This document shows, piece after piece, positions 18,701 through 28,528 of a stretch of 64,000 nt of DNA. The stretch is taken from contig JBHYDC010000007.1 of assembly GCA_051861205.1 (NCBI GenBank), positions 129,246-193,245 of the forward strand, given 5' to 3'. Origin of the DNA: JBHYDC01 sp051861205. GTDB taxonomy: Bacteria; Pseudomonadota; Alphaproteobacteria; Rhizobiales; Pleomorphomonadaceae. Numbering within the stretch: the first letter of the stretch is position 1; each line of letters starts with the position of its first letter. Under the pieces are notes generated by a model. The model was given only the letters and a program-made list of their open reading frames with translations, ran no database searches and had not been told where the DNA came from. The translations under genes and the position numbers were made by a program.

Positions 18701-20475
18701 CCGCCGAATACCTCGTCAACGCCGACATGATGCAGATCAAGGTCGCGCAAGGCGCCAAGCCCGGCGAAGGCGGCCAGCTCCCCGGCCACAAGGTGGACGC
18801 TGTCATCGCCAAGGTGCGCCACTCCACCCCCGGCGTCGGCCTCATATCGCCCCCGCCACACCACGACATCTATTCGATCGAGGATCTCGCCCAGCTCATC
18901 TTCGACCTTAAGAACGTCAACCCCGCCGCCGACGTGTCGGTGAAGCTCGTCTCCGAGGTCGGCGTCGGCACCGTCGCAGCCGGCGTCGCCAAGGCGCGCG
19001 CCGATCACATCACCATCGCCGGCTACGACGGCGGCACCGGCGCATCCCCGCTCACCTCCATCAAGCACGCCGGCTCGCCTTGGGAAATGGGCCTTGCCGA
19101 AACCCACCAGACCCTGGTGCTGAACGGCCTGCGCTCGCGCGTCTGCCTCCAGGTCGACGGCGGCATGCGCACTGGCCGCGACGTGATCGTCGGCGCGCTG
19201 CTCGGCGCCGACGAGTTCGGCTTCGCCACCGCGCCGCTCATTGCCGCCGGCTGCCTGATGATGAGGAAGTGCCACCTCAACACCTGCCCCGTGGGCATCG
19301 CCACCCAGGATCCCGTGCTGCGTAAGCGCTTCAAAGGCACGCCCGAACACGTCATCAACTTCTTCTTCTTCGTCGCCGAGGAAGTCCGCACCCTCCTCGC
19401 CGCCATGGGCTTCCGTTCGCTTGGTGAGCTGACGGGTGCAACGGAAATGCTCGCCCACGCTCCGAGCGAAGGCCAGGGCAAGGCCGCCGGCCTCGACTTC
19501 AAGCGCCTGTTCTACAAGCCGGACGCCGCCTCGGCCGATATCCGCTGGACGACGCGCCAGAAGCACCCGATCGACGAGGTTCTCGACCGCACCCTGATCG
19601 CCGAGGCCGCCCCGGCGCTACAATCGGGCCAGCCCGTGGTCATCGCCGCTACGATCAAATCCGTCGACCGCACCGCCGGCGCGATGCTGTCGGGTGCCGT
19701 CGCCAAGGCTTACGGCCACGAAGGCTTGGCCGACGACACCATCACCGTGAAGCTCACCGGCACTGCCGGCCAGTCCTTCGGCGCCTTCCTCGCACGCGGC
19801 ATCACGCTCGACCTCACCGGCGAGGCCAACGACTATGTCGGCAAGGGCCTTTCCGGCGGCCGCATCATCGTGCGCCCGTCCGAAACCTCGCCGCTCATTG
19901 CCGAGCAGTCTATCATCGTCGGCAACACCGTTCTCTACGGTGCCACCGAGGGCGAAGCCTACTTCCGCGGCGTCGCCGGCGAGCGCTTTGCCGTGCGCAA
20001 CTCCGGCGCGATCACCGTCGCCGAAGGCTGCGGCGACCACGGCTGCGAATACATGACCGGCGGCGTGGTCGTGATCCTCGGCCCGACCGGCCGCAACTTC
20101 GCCGCCGGCATGTCGGGCGGCGTCGCCTACGTTCTCGACGAGGACAACACCTTCCGCGCCCGCTGCAACATGGCCATGGTGGACTTGGAGCCCGTGCCGG
20201 AGGAGGACGAACTCCTCGAACGCCTCCACCACCACGGCGGCGACCTCGCCTTCAAGGGCCGCGTCGACCTCACCTCCGACATGTCCCGCCACGACGACGA
20301 GCGCCTCGCCGCCCTCATCGCCAGCCATTTCCATTACACCGGCTCCACCCGCGCCAAGGAAATCTTGGAAAACTGGGAAGCTTTCCGCCCGAAGTTCGTG
20401 AAAGTCATGCCCGTCGAATACCGCCGCGCGCTGCGCGACATGGAACGGATGCGCATGGGCGTGGCGGCGGAGTGA
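15763..20475 (+). CDS. gltB: Glutamate synthase (NADPH) large subunit
   Basis: A 1570-residue alpha subunit of bacterial GOGAT, which makes two glutamates from glutamine and 2-oxoglutarate using electrons from GltD. The N-terminal class II amidotransferase nucleophile is C47 (EHDACGVGF), so residues 1-46 would be a removed propeptide. The central and FMN-binding domains follow (GEGGEEAERF, PGEGGQLPGHKV, AGYDGGTGASPL), with the 3Fe-4S cysteines C1164-x5-C1170-x4-C1175 and the C-terminal GXGXG beta-helix (GGVVVILGPTGRNFAAGMSGG). The start at 15763 follows GGGGACGGG. Unusually, two small genes lie between it and gltD. Confidence 0.97.
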   Translation: MTLKPIHSTIAENGQVGVAPSRVMTAAARDHAAANGLYDPAREHDACGVGFIASLKGEKTHRIVADGLQILENLTHRGAVGADPLMGDGAGMLAQIPDALFRAESAALGFALPEPGAYAVGFLFMPRDPDFRAWCESIVADVVAAEGQILLGWRDVPTDNACLSKAPEIAATEPVHRQVFIGRGPTVRDEAEFERRLFILRKVISNTVYARSGVEDSGFYVVSLSSRTVVYKGMFLAWQLGAYYKDLTDPRFVSALALVHQRFSTNTFPSWKLAHPYRMVAHNGEINTLRGNVNWMAARQASVESELFGADISKLWPISYEGQSDTACFDNALEFLVQGGYELAHAAMMLIPEAWAGNPLMTEDRRAFYEYHAALMEPWDGPAAVAFTDGRQIGATLDRNGLRPARYLVTDDGLVIMASEAGVLPIAEERIVKKWRLQPGRMLLIDLEAGRIVSDDEIKQRLAAAHPYKDWLARTQIVLEDMPPVAVSSVVSNEPLLDRQQAFGYSQEDLKILMAPMAVTGQEAIGSMGTDTPIAALSNKAKGLYDYFKQNFAQVTNPPIDPIREELVMSLVSFIGPRPNLFDLAGVSSKKRLEVRQPILTNQDLDKIRMIGDIAENQFQAKTLDITFDVKRGPEGVRLALDRLCERAEEAVRAKYNIIILSDRLLSRSRVAIPALLATAGVHNHLIRKGLRTSVGLVLESGEPREVHHFCVLAGYGAEAINPYLAFETLAAMKSTFPEEVDDEEIVYRYIKSIDKGILKVMSKMGISTYQSYCGAQIFDAVGLNSAFVDQYFFGTATTIEGIGLNEIAAETFDRHAAAFGDDPVLARSLDIGGEYAYRQRGEAHIWTPDIVAELQHAVRLNLPEKYLAYAKSVNEETSRYSVRGQFHIKSAEEAGRLALPLDEVESAESIVRRFSTGAMSFGSISREAHTTLAIAMNRIGGRSNTGEGGEEAERFQPLANGDSLRSAIKQVASGRFGVTAEYLVNADMMQIKVAQGAKPGEGGQLPGHKVDAVIAKVRHSTPGVGLISPPPHHDIYSIEDLAQLIFDLKNVNPAADVSVKLVSEVGVGTVAAGVAKARADHITIAGYDGGTGASPLTSIKHAGSPWEMGLAETHQTLVLNGLRSRVCLQVDGGMRTGRDVIVGALLGADEFGFATAPLIAAGCLMMRKCHLNTCPVGIATQDPVLRKRFKGTPEHVINFFFFVAEEVRTLLAAMGFRSLGELTGATEMLAHAPSEGQGKAAGLDFKRLFYKPDAASADIRWTTRQKHPIDEVLDRTLIAEAAPALQSGQPVVIAATIKSVDRTAGAMLSGAVAKAYGHEGLADDTITVKLTGTAGQSFGAFLARGITLDLTGEANDYVGKGLSGGRIIVRPSETSPLIAEQSIIVGNTVLYGATEGEAYFRGVAGERFAVRNSGAITVAEGCGDHGCEYMTGGVVVILGPTGRNFAAGMSGGVAYVLDEDNTFRARCNMAMVDLEPVPEEDELLERLHHHGGDLAFKGRVDLTSDMSRHDDERLAALIASHFHYTGSTRAKEILENWEAFRPKFVKVMPVEYRRALRDMERMRMGVAAE

Positions 20476-20545
20476 GCGACACCATGCAGACGGGCCGTCG
20501 GAGTGATATACTGATGGCTGGCAATGACCTCGGGCGAGGTGAGAC

Positions 20546-20767
20546 ATGCACCCCAGAATTACGGTAGATCCGAAAGTCATGTTCGGCAAACCTGTGATCC
20601 GCGGCACGCGGATTACAGTCGAATTCGTCCTTCGCATGCTTGGGTCCGGCTGGTCAGCTGAGGATATCCTGCGGGAGTACGATGACTTGACCACAGCAGA
20701 CATCATGGCTGCGCAAGCCTTTGCGGCCGATTACATGTCGAATGGCGCAGAGGCAGCTGCAGAGTGA
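20546..20767 (+). CDS. DUF433 antitoxin-like protein
   Basis: A 73-residue DUF433 protein with the family signature RITVDPKVMFGKPVIRGTRI at its start and the helical WSAEDILREYDDLTTADI block typical of its helix-turn-helix. DUF433 genes are usually the first gene of small pairs with a DUF5615 PIN-like partner and are thought to be antitoxins. Here the next gene begins inside its stop codon (GTGA, 20764-20767). The pair lies 70 bp after gltB on the same strand, so gltB read-through would transcribe it. Confidence 0.88.
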   Translation: MHPRITVDPKVMFGKPVIRGTRITVEFVLRMLGSGWSAEDILREYDDLTTADIMAAQAFAADYMSNGAEAAAE

Positions 20768-21129
20768 TCGTGAAATTCATGGTGGACGAGCACATCAACA
20801 CCGGACTGATCAAGCGGTTGGCTGACGCCGGATATGATGTACAGCGAGCCGCCATCGAACACCGCGGCATGACCGATGGTGAACTTCTCGCCGCATGTTT
20901 GGATGGTGAACGTGTACTGATTACGGAAGACTGGGGCTTCGGCTCGTTGATCTACGCCGGAGGCGCCAAATCACATGGCGTTGCAATTGTTGCCTTGGCC
21001 CGCTTCGACGGAAGTCCGGACGAGCGATCGGCGACGGTCGCAGAAATCATCCTGGGCCAGGCCAGGTCTCTCGTTGGGCACCTCACTATTATTGAGCCGC
21101 ATAGAACTCGGCAAAAGTCACTGAACTGA
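20764..21129 (+). CDS. DUF5615 PIN-like toxin
   Basis: A 121-residue protein of the DUF5615 PIN-like family. The acidic positions expected of a PIN-like nuclease are seen in FMVDEHINTGL (residues 5-15) and LITEDWGFGSLIY (about 52-64), followed by a VAIVALARF strand. A GTG start overlaps the DUF433 stop, so translation is coupled; an ATG at 20779 is an alternative. Members are inferred RNase-like toxins, but few have been tested. It ends 51 bp before gltD. Confidence 0.85.
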   Translation: MIVKFMVDEHINTGLIKRLADAGYDVQRAAIEHRGMTDGELLAACLDGERVLITEDWGFGSLIYAGGAKSHGVAIVALARFDGSPDERSATVAEIILGQARSLVGHLTIIEPHRTRQKSLN

Positions 21130-21180
21130 CCTCCCGCCGGCTGCGGGGCGAAACAATGTAACGACGGGCTGTAGAACACC

Positions 21181-22614
<1,434 letters not shown>

Positions 22615-22671
22615 CGCGCCGAAAAAGGCGTGGCGGGCCCACACAACGGCCCGCTACCGCCGCGATCATTT

Positions 22672-23856
22672 TCAGCGAAGGGTGAGGTCGTCCACGCGGC
22701 CCGTCTTCGGCTTTAGGGGCTTACCAAGCACGACCAGATCATAGAGCGGCGTGCCCTCCCGAGGAGCCTCCACAACAGCCGGCGTGACAAGATCATCGTC
22801 CGGCCCCGCCTGCGGATCGCTCAGTGACATCACAAGACCGCCCTCGGCCCCTCGAGTCGGCAGCGCAGGATCCGCCGAACCGGTCGCCAGCCACGACCGA
22901 ATGTCTTGCTCCACGTAAAAGCCGAGCTTGCGATTGCCGGATTTGGTGAAGCCGATGCCGTCTTTCAGCCGGAGTTGCCGAACCTGCCCGGCAATGTCGG
23001 GGCCGGAGGCTGCATACCCACCAGTGTCGTCGGCGAATGCATTCCAGACGTCGACGTACCGGGCTTGCCTGTCCGTCACGACCTGCCGGTAGATCTCGTC
23101 GAGATAGGCCATGTCGGTGGTAAGGTCGAAATCGGACATGGGCACGAGCCCTATCCAGGTTATCGGCACACCCATGCCGCGCGCGGCTCCAATAACAGCG
23201 CTCACGCGGGCCCGGTAGACGATTTCCCAGCTTTTGGTTCGAAAATCAGTCAGGGCGCCGTCCACGGGCATCGGGCGCCGGTCGTCCGTTCCTATCATCA
23301 CGACCACCGCATCCGGTGGGCTCGGGCCCGCAAGCCGCGCGGCGATAGCCGACGACCAGTTGACGGAGCTTTGCAGCGCGAGCCCAGACGGCGAGACCGC
23401 ACCGTTTTCAATCCGCACTGTGGGTGTATCGGAAAGCGCAACGTTCAAACCGCGCGCCAACCCGTCGGCCAGCCTGTCGCCGATCACCCATACAACTTTG
23501 GCATCCGGGTTTTTCGGATTTGCGACGGCGGGCTTGGGTCCATTGGACGCTTTAGGCGCCGTGCCGGAGCCGGGTGACGTGCGCACGCCCGGAAGATTGT
23601 TAGGCGAAGGCGGTTCCGGCTCAGGATCGCCGAGACCGAAAAGTCGCTTGAAAAGGGGCTTTTCAAAGATCTGCGCGACCTCGATCGACCCGCCCGCCGC
23701 CCCAGTTTCAGGCCTTTCAGAAACCGCCAATGCGGCCCCCGAGCAAACCACGAGCGCGAGCAGGGATAGCCCCGCCGCCGCCATCCAGGGCAGGCGCGGG
23801 CCGCGGACGGGAAAACCAAGACGGCGGTTCGGCTTGGAAACCATGCCTTCCTTCAC
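22672..23856 (-). CDS. DUF459 (SGNH-like) envelope protein with altered catalytic blocks
   Basis: A 394-residue protein with a basic start and one hydrophobic helix (about 23-45), then a Pro-rich linker and a DUF459 domain at about 118-330. DUF459 belongs to the SGNH/GDSL hydrolase fold. Block I reads G126-D127-R128, with Arg where the nucleophile Ser would be. Block III reads GTDDRR, with Asp at 191 where Asn is usual. Block V reads D299-G-I-G302, lacking His. It is therefore probably not an ordinary esterase, although some family members may also deviate. Other conserved stretches (YVDVWNAFADDTGGY, GPDIAGQVRQLRLKDGIG) are intact. It precedes a lytic transglycosylase on the same strand and may act at the cell wall; this is inference. 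Confidence 0.8.
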   Translation of the reverse strand: MKEGMVSKPNRRLGFPVRGPRLPWMAAAGLSLLALVVCSGAALAVSERPETGAAGGSIEVAQIFEKPLFKRLFGLGDPEPEPPSPNNLPGVRTSPGSGTAPKASNGPKPAVANPKNPDAKVVWVIGDRLADGLARGLNVALSDTPTVRIENGAVSPSGLALQSSVNWSSAIAARLAGPSPPDAVVVMIGTDDRRPMPVDGALTDFRTKSWEIVYRARVSAVIGAARGMGVPITWIGLVPMSDFDLTTDMAYLDEIYRQVVTDRQARYVDVWNAFADDTGGYAASGPDIAGQVRQLRLKDGIGFTKSGNRKLGFYVEQDIRSWLATGSADPALPTRGAEGGLVMSLSDPQAGPDDDLVTPAVVEAPREGTPLYDLVVLGKPLKPKTGRVDDLTLR

Positions 23857-23892
23857 CCTTCGGACACCGCGTCACCCTAACACGGAAAGTCC

Positions 23893-25182
23893 TCATCGCC
23901 CGGACCGCAAAAGTGCGAGCACCTCTTGCGAGGGATTGCCGTCCACAGGCACGCCGATTGACGCCTGATAGGACCGGATCGCCGCAACCGTGGCCGATCC
24001 GAGCTTGCCATCAAGCCCGCCAACGTCATAGCCCCGGCCGATCAGCAGCGATTGCAATTCCCGCCTCTCGGCCTCTTGGAAAAGCGGCTGATAGGTACGC
24101 GGCCATTGCCCGAGGATCGGCCCACCGCCCGCAAGCCGATCTGCGAGGTGGCCGACACCGAAGGCGTAGGCGTTGGCGTTGTTGTAGCGCTTGATCGCGT
24201 TGAAGTTCGGCAGCGTCAGGAATGCCGGTCCTGTCACGCCCACCGGCAGCATCAGCGTTGCCTTGTCATCCCCGCGAGGGAAACCCTGGCCGTTCGCGCG
24301 CGTGATGCCGAGCGCTTGCCAATCGCGGATTTCCATCGCCGTGTCCGCGCGCCGCGCGTCGAAGCCGGCTGGAAGCACCACTTCATAGCCCCAGGCTTCG
24401 CCCGGCCGCCAGCCGGATTTGCGGAGATAGTTGGCGGTCGATGCAAGGGCATCCGGGATCGACGTCCAAATATCGCGCCGCCCGTCCCCGTCGAAGTCCA
24501 CGGCATAGGCCTGATAGGTCGTTGGAATAAACTGGGTGTGCCCCATCGCGCCTGCCCACGACCCGGTCATATGCCTTGCGTCGATGTCGCCGTGCTCCAG
24601 GATAGCCAACACCGCGAGCAGTTGCTTTCGGCCAAAGTCGGCTCGCCGCCCGCCGTTCCAAGCCAGCGTGGCAAGGGCCCGCACCACGTTTTTCACAACC
24701 TTCGGGTTGCCGAGAATTTCGCCGTAGGTGCTCTCCATGCCCCAAATCGCGACGACCACTTGGCGCTGGACACCATAAGTCCGTTCGATCTGATCGAGCA
24801 GCGGCCGATATTGAACGAGCATCCGCTGGCCGGTGGCGATACGGGTGTCGCTCACCGCGCTGTCGAGATACTCCCAGAGCGGCTTGACGAATTCGGCCTG
24901 CCGCGCGGCCCGGTCCAGCACGTCCTGATCCGGACCAACGCCCGCGAATGCCTGATCGAAAGTCCGCCTTGAAACGCCGCGCGCCTCCGCAGCCGGCCAA
25001 AGATTTTCCACGTAGGCCGTGAACGACGCCGGGATCGGCCCGCTCGCCCGGGGCGGCTCGCCGGCAGTGCCCTGATCGAACGACGAAAAATCACCAAGCG
25101 ATGCGCAGGCCGAAACGAGAAGCGTCAGCGCCATGGCAACCATGGCGCGGCGGATCCTGGAGTTCGCGGTCATTAACATCAT
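23893..25182 (-). CDS. Lytic murein transglycosylase (MltB type) with peptidoglycan-binding domain
   Basis: A 429-residue periplasmic lipoprotein that cleaves peptidoglycan glycan strands. The signal ends in a lipobox, LLVSAC. The SLT2/MltB domain follows at about 45-345, with the catalytic Glu in IWGMESTYGE, GAMGHTQFIPTTY and a calcium-site-like DFDGDGRRDIW. A C-terminal PG_binding_1 repeat (LLIGRGYDVGGLDGKLG, then YQASIGVPVDG) anchors it to murein. Possible starts are the clustered ATGs at 25182 and 25173. It sits upstream of the DUF459 gene in the same direction with a 36-bp gap, so co-transcription is likely. Confidence 0.92.
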   Translation of the reverse strand: MMLMTANSRIRRAMVAMALTLLVSACASLGDFSSFDQGTAGEPPRASGPIPASFTAYVENLWPAAEARGVSRRTFDQAFAGVGPDQDVLDRAARQAEFVKPLWEYLDSAVSDTRIATGQRMLVQYRPLLDQIERTYGVQRQVVVAIWGMESTYGEILGNPKVVKNVVRALATLAWNGGRRADFGRKQLLAVLAILEHGDIDARHMTGSWAGAMGHTQFIPTTYQAYAVDFDGDGRRDIWTSIPDALASTANYLRKSGWRPGEAWGYEVVLPAGFDARRADTAMEIRDWQALGITRANGQGFPRGDDKATLMLPVGVTGPAFLTLPNFNAIKRYNNANAYAFGVGHLADRLAGGGPILGQWPRTYQPLFQEAERRELQSLLIGRGYDVGGLDGKLGSATVAAIRSYQASIGVPVDGNPSQEVLALLRSGR

Positions 25183-25370
25183 CTCGGCCCAAGCTGTTCC
25201 AAACGGCTAAACGCACCCTGCGCGAGCAACCCCGCGCGATGGATCGCAGACCTCCAAGAACCCGCACCAGAGTTAACGCCCTATGAACAAGACGGGTCAC
25301 CAGATGGCTTAGCAGCGGCTCAATCTAAGACATCGGCTACGCGCCGGCCGTCCCAAACGCGCCATGCGCC

Positions 25371-26858
25371 CTATCGCCGCACGGTTACCGACGCCTCGAC
25401 CGTCGTTTCCGTGTCGTCGTCGCCCGCGACCGAAGAATCGGTGATTTCGTGGGTCGCCGTCAGCCCGACTTCAAGCTCCGGGTTGAGCCGCCACGCCGCA
25501 CCGCCACGGAATGCAGTCGTCGTCACTTCACGTTCGATGCCCTCATAGGTCTGCACCGTGTAGCCCGCTTCGGCATTGACTGTGATGTTCGGTTGGAGTG
25601 CATAGGCGATGTTAGCCGTCCCCGCCCGCTTCAGCGACCCGCTTGCGCCAGCAATCTGGCTCGGCTCGAAGCTGGTCGTTCCAATAAGGGTGACCGTCGT
25701 CAGCGGTGTGGGGGTCCAAATCAGATTGGCTTCGGTGATCACGCCCTTAAGGTCGGGAAGGCGCCCGTCGTCGAAGCGCTCGACGGCATAACCGAGCGCA
25801 ATCTCACCGACGATCAGTCCGGTATCAGCCGAGATGCCAAGCTTGGCATCGCCGCCGACGCTCCGGCGCCGGTAACCGTTCGCATCCACCTCTGCATCCG
25901 GGATGCGCGTGAAAACCGAAACCTCGGAGAAGGGCTCCACCGCCGCGCCGCTGTCGAGCGTGGCGCGCAGCGAGGTCGACAGCACCGTATTGGTCCTGTC
26001 ATCACCCTCTTCATACATCGTCCGGTCAGCCGCGCCGATCAGCCCGAGCCCGATCAGCCCCGCCGTGCGCTCATATCCTAGCGAACCCGACAGGGTTTGA
26101 ATATCCTGTCCTGTTGAAGAGGTGCCCGGTTCGGCGCTGTCGTCATCTTCGCGCCGCAAGGTCCAGAAGCCTGAAATACCGACACGGTCGACCTCGGAAA
26201 GATCGAGCCGCGTATTCAAGATCACATCGGCCTGCGGCAACAGATCGTCGCTGCCATCGATCGACCGGCGCATACCCCCCCGTATCGTAAGGTCGGCGCC
26301 ATGCCGCTCCCAGTCGGACCTTAGAATGGCCTCGCCGTCGGTTCGAACATAGGTGCCAAGCGTGTCGTCGCTCGATTGCCCGAGTGTGGAGCGAAGCGCG
26401 ACATCGGCGGTGAAGCTGCCGAACTGAAGGGCCTGTGGATCATACTCCGTGCGCTCCTCCACCTCACGGTTTTCGATGAGGGGGATTGGGCCGGTCTCCG
26501 GCAACTGCGGCAGGGACGACGGCAACACCGGCCGCGCCACCGATCGGAGCGGCGCTACCGCATTGGTAATCGGTTGAACCGCCGGCCTTGCGGGTGCGGG
26601 CGGCAGGCCGGTTCCAGCGAAATCGGCAGGGGCGGCCGTCGGCGCCGGCTCTTCCAGCGGATAGGGATCGGCGGCAATATCCTCCGCGTCCGTCGGCGCG
26701 GGAAGGCTGCGGTTCGATCCGGTGACGACGTCCTGCGACGGTCTGAGTGTTCCCGTCAGCAGCGGATCCGTACGCAATGCTTGCCCCGCCGCTCCGCCGG
26801 TGGCGAGCGCGTAAGCAACAAGAACGAGCGGCATCACGATGTAAGCGGGCAGGGCCAC
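25371..26858 (-). CDS. Putative outer-membrane beta-barrel protein (BBP2-2 type)
   Basis: A 495-residue exported protein. A signal peptide lies in the first 28 residues, then a Pro/Ala-rich linker of about 100 residues. From about 145 to the end there are alternating beta-strands rich in aromatic, Thr and Asp residues (GYERTAGLIGLGLIG, ANIAYALQPNITVNAEAGYT), closing with VEASVTVRR. This fits the DUF-type beta-barrel porin 2 family of rhizobia. No transported substrate can be read from the sequence. It stands alone between the transglycosylase (188-bp gap) and the NfeD operon (about 100-bp gap). Confidence 0.78.
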   Translation of the reverse strand: MALPAYIVMPLVLVAYALATGGAAGQALRTDPLLTGTLRPSQDVVTGSNRSLPAPTDAEDIAADPYPLEEPAPTAAPADFAGTGLPPAPARPAVQPITNAVAPLRSVARPVLPSSLPQLPETGPIPLIENREVEERTEYDPQALQFGSFTADVALRSTLGQSSDDTLGTYVRTDGEAILRSDWERHGADLTIRGGMRRSIDGSDDLLPQADVILNTRLDLSEVDRVGISGFWTLRREDDDSAEPGTSSTGQDIQTLSGSLGYERTAGLIGLGLIGAADRTMYEEGDDRTNTVLSTSLRATLDSGAAVEPFSEVSVFTRIPDAEVDANGYRRRSVGGDAKLGISADTGLIVGEIALGYAVERFDDGRLPDLKGVITEANLIWTPTPLTTVTLIGTTSFEPSQIAGASGSLKRAGTANIAYALQPNITVNAEAGYTVQTYEGIEREVTTTAFRGGAAWRLNPELEVGLTATHEITDSSVAGDDDTETTVEASVTVRR

Positions 26859-26957
26859 GTCCGGGTCTCATAAGGAGCGCTCCAGGCGGGCAAAGACACG
26901 CGCCAGCCAAGGAGCAATCCTACCAAGACGTAAACAAACAGTGTTAAAGCTTAGTAA

Positions 26958-27416
26958 TCACACCGTCTCAGCTTCGACCTGAAGCCGCCCGTTCCGGTAG
27001 CCCGTGATCCGAACACGCGCGCCGGCCGGCAACTCCGGGCCCTCCACGCGCCACAACGTGTCGTCAAGTTTGATGTGCCCGGTGCCGCTCGAAATAGCGG
27101 TATCGAGAATCGCGGCCCGTCCGACGAGCCGGTTGATGCGGTCGTTTGGAATGCCGTCCTCGGGAGCGGTCTTGCCGTTTCCGTAAAACCGGCGCCCCAC
27201 GATCGCAGCCGCGACGGCGAGCACCAGGAAGAGAAGCACCTCGGTCTGCCAACTCACGTCCTGCGTCAGTGCCACCGTGCCGACCACGAGCGCCGCAAGC
27301 GCGAACCAGATGAAAAAGGTGCCCGGCGCCACCACTTCCACGGCCGCGAGCAGGATCCCGAGCACCCACCACGACCAAGGACCGAGATTGGTGACGATCG
27401 TCTCGATGATGCTCAT
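26958..27416 (-). CDS. NfeD-family membrane protein
   Basis: A 152-residue protein with hydrophobic helices at about 12-50 and 57-75 and a C-terminal OB-fold domain (VGRAAILDTAISSGTGHIKL, GARVRITGYRNGRLQVEA). This is the short NfeD form, without the ClpP-like protease. It starts at the internal ATG at 27416 (MSIIETIVTNLGPW), 13 bp after the stomatin-like gene ends. NfeD and SPFH proteins form paired operons in many bacteria and act together in membrane quality control or microdomains. Confidence 0.9.
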   Translation of the reverse strand: MSIIETIVTNLGPWSWWVLGILLAAVEVVAPGTFFIWFALAALVVGTVALTQDVSWQTEVLLFLVLAVAAAIVGRRFYGNGKTAPEDGIPNDRINRLVGRAAILDTAISSGTGHIKLDDTLWRVEGPELPAGARVRITGYRNGRLQVEAETV

Positions 27417-27429
27417 GACGGGTCGCTCC

Positions 27430-28422
27430 TCAGCTACCGGACCCTGTAACCGGAACCGTCGGCCGGCGGCGCGCAGGCGGCGTGCTTGCTTCATCGCCGA
27501 AGGTTGCCTTCGCCAGTTCAGCGATGCCCGCGAGCGAGCCGATCAGCGCCGTCGCCTCCATCGGCAGGATCAGCGTCTTCTGGTTGGGAGAGGTGGCGAA
27601 TTGCGCGAGCGCCTGCGTGTATTTGTCGGCGATGAAGTAGTTCAGCGCCTGCACATCGCCCTTGGAAACAGCCTCCGAAATCAGCGTGGTCGCCTTGGCT
27701 TCCGCTTCCGCCAGCCGCTCGCGCGCTTCGGCGTCGCGGTAGGCTGCGTCGCGGCGGCCTTCCGCCTGCAACACTTGGCTCTGCTTTTCGCCCTCGGCTT
27801 TCAGGATCTGCGCCTGCCGCAGACCCTCCGCCTCCAGAATCGCGGCGCGCTTATCACGCTCGGCCTTCATCTGCCGCGCCATGGATTCCACGAGGTCGGC
27901 CGGCGGATTGATGTCCTTAATTTCCACGCGCGTGATCTTCACGCCCCACGCCTCGGTCGCCGCATCCACGACATGCAGGAGGCGCGTGTTGATCTCGTCG
28001 CGGTTGGACAGAAGGTTGTCGAGATCCATCGAGCCCATCACTGTGCGGATGTTGGTCATCGTGATGTTGAGGATCGCGTTCTGGAGGCCGGTGATCTCAT
28101 AGGCCGCCCGCGCCGCGTCGAGAACCTGATAGAAGGCCACGCCGTCGACCGTGCAGGTTGCGTTATCGCGGGTGATGATTTCCTGGCTTGGAACATCCAG
28201 AACCTGTTCCATCATGTTCAGCTTCGCGCCGATCCGATCGATGAACGGCAGGATGATGTTGAGGCCGGGATAGAGCGAGCGGGTGTAGCGGCCAAACCGC
28301 TCCACCGTCCAGTTGGACCCCTGCGGCACTTGCTTCACGCCCGCGAACAGGACAAGCACGACGAACACGACCAGCGCAATCAGCACGTAATCCGCACCAC
28401 CGAACGCCATGACATCCCCCAT
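27430..28422 (-). CDS. qmcA: SPFH/Band 7 protein, QmcA-like
   Basis: A protein of about 330 residues with one N-terminal membrane helix (about 8-28) and a Band 7/SPFH domain (VKQVPQGSNWTVERFGRY through ITRVEIKDINPP). An Ala/Glu-rich coiled coil (about 200-275) and a short tail follow. It matches the stomatin/paraslipin QmcA family, which forms large oligomers in the inner membrane and is linked to FtsH-type quality control. Either ATG at 28422 or 28410 is possible; both have G-rich ribosome sites. It is the first gene of an operon with nfeD. Confidence 0.9.
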   Translation of the reverse strand: MGDVMAFGGADYVLIALVVFVVLVLFAGVKQVPQGSNWTVERFGRYTRSLYPGLNIILPFIDRIGAKLNMMEQVLDVPSQEIITRDNATCTVDGVAFYQVLDAARAAYEITGLQNAILNITMTNIRTVMGSMDLDNLLSNRDEINTRLLHVVDAATEAWGVKITRVEIKDINPPADLVESMARQMKAERDKRAAILEAEGLRQAQILKAEGEKQSQVLQAEGRRDAAYRDAEARERLAEAEAKATTLISEAVSKGDVQALNYFIADKYTQALAQFATSPNQKTLILPMEATALIGSLAGIAELAKATFGDEASTPPARRRPTVPVTGSGS

Positions 28423-28528
28423 GAAATCTGATCCCCATAACATGTAGGCAATGCAGGGAAAGCGCGCAATCGAGCTGAGATATCTGCCGATCAACCGCGC
28501 GCTTCAAACCCGTCCCAGGTGCGGCCTT

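Noticed and set aside
16501..19566. Open frame of about 1000 codons on the minus strand opposite gltB
   Set aside because: It is a by-product of high GC and biased third positions in gltB; the composition is unlike a protein and there is no ribosome site or family match.
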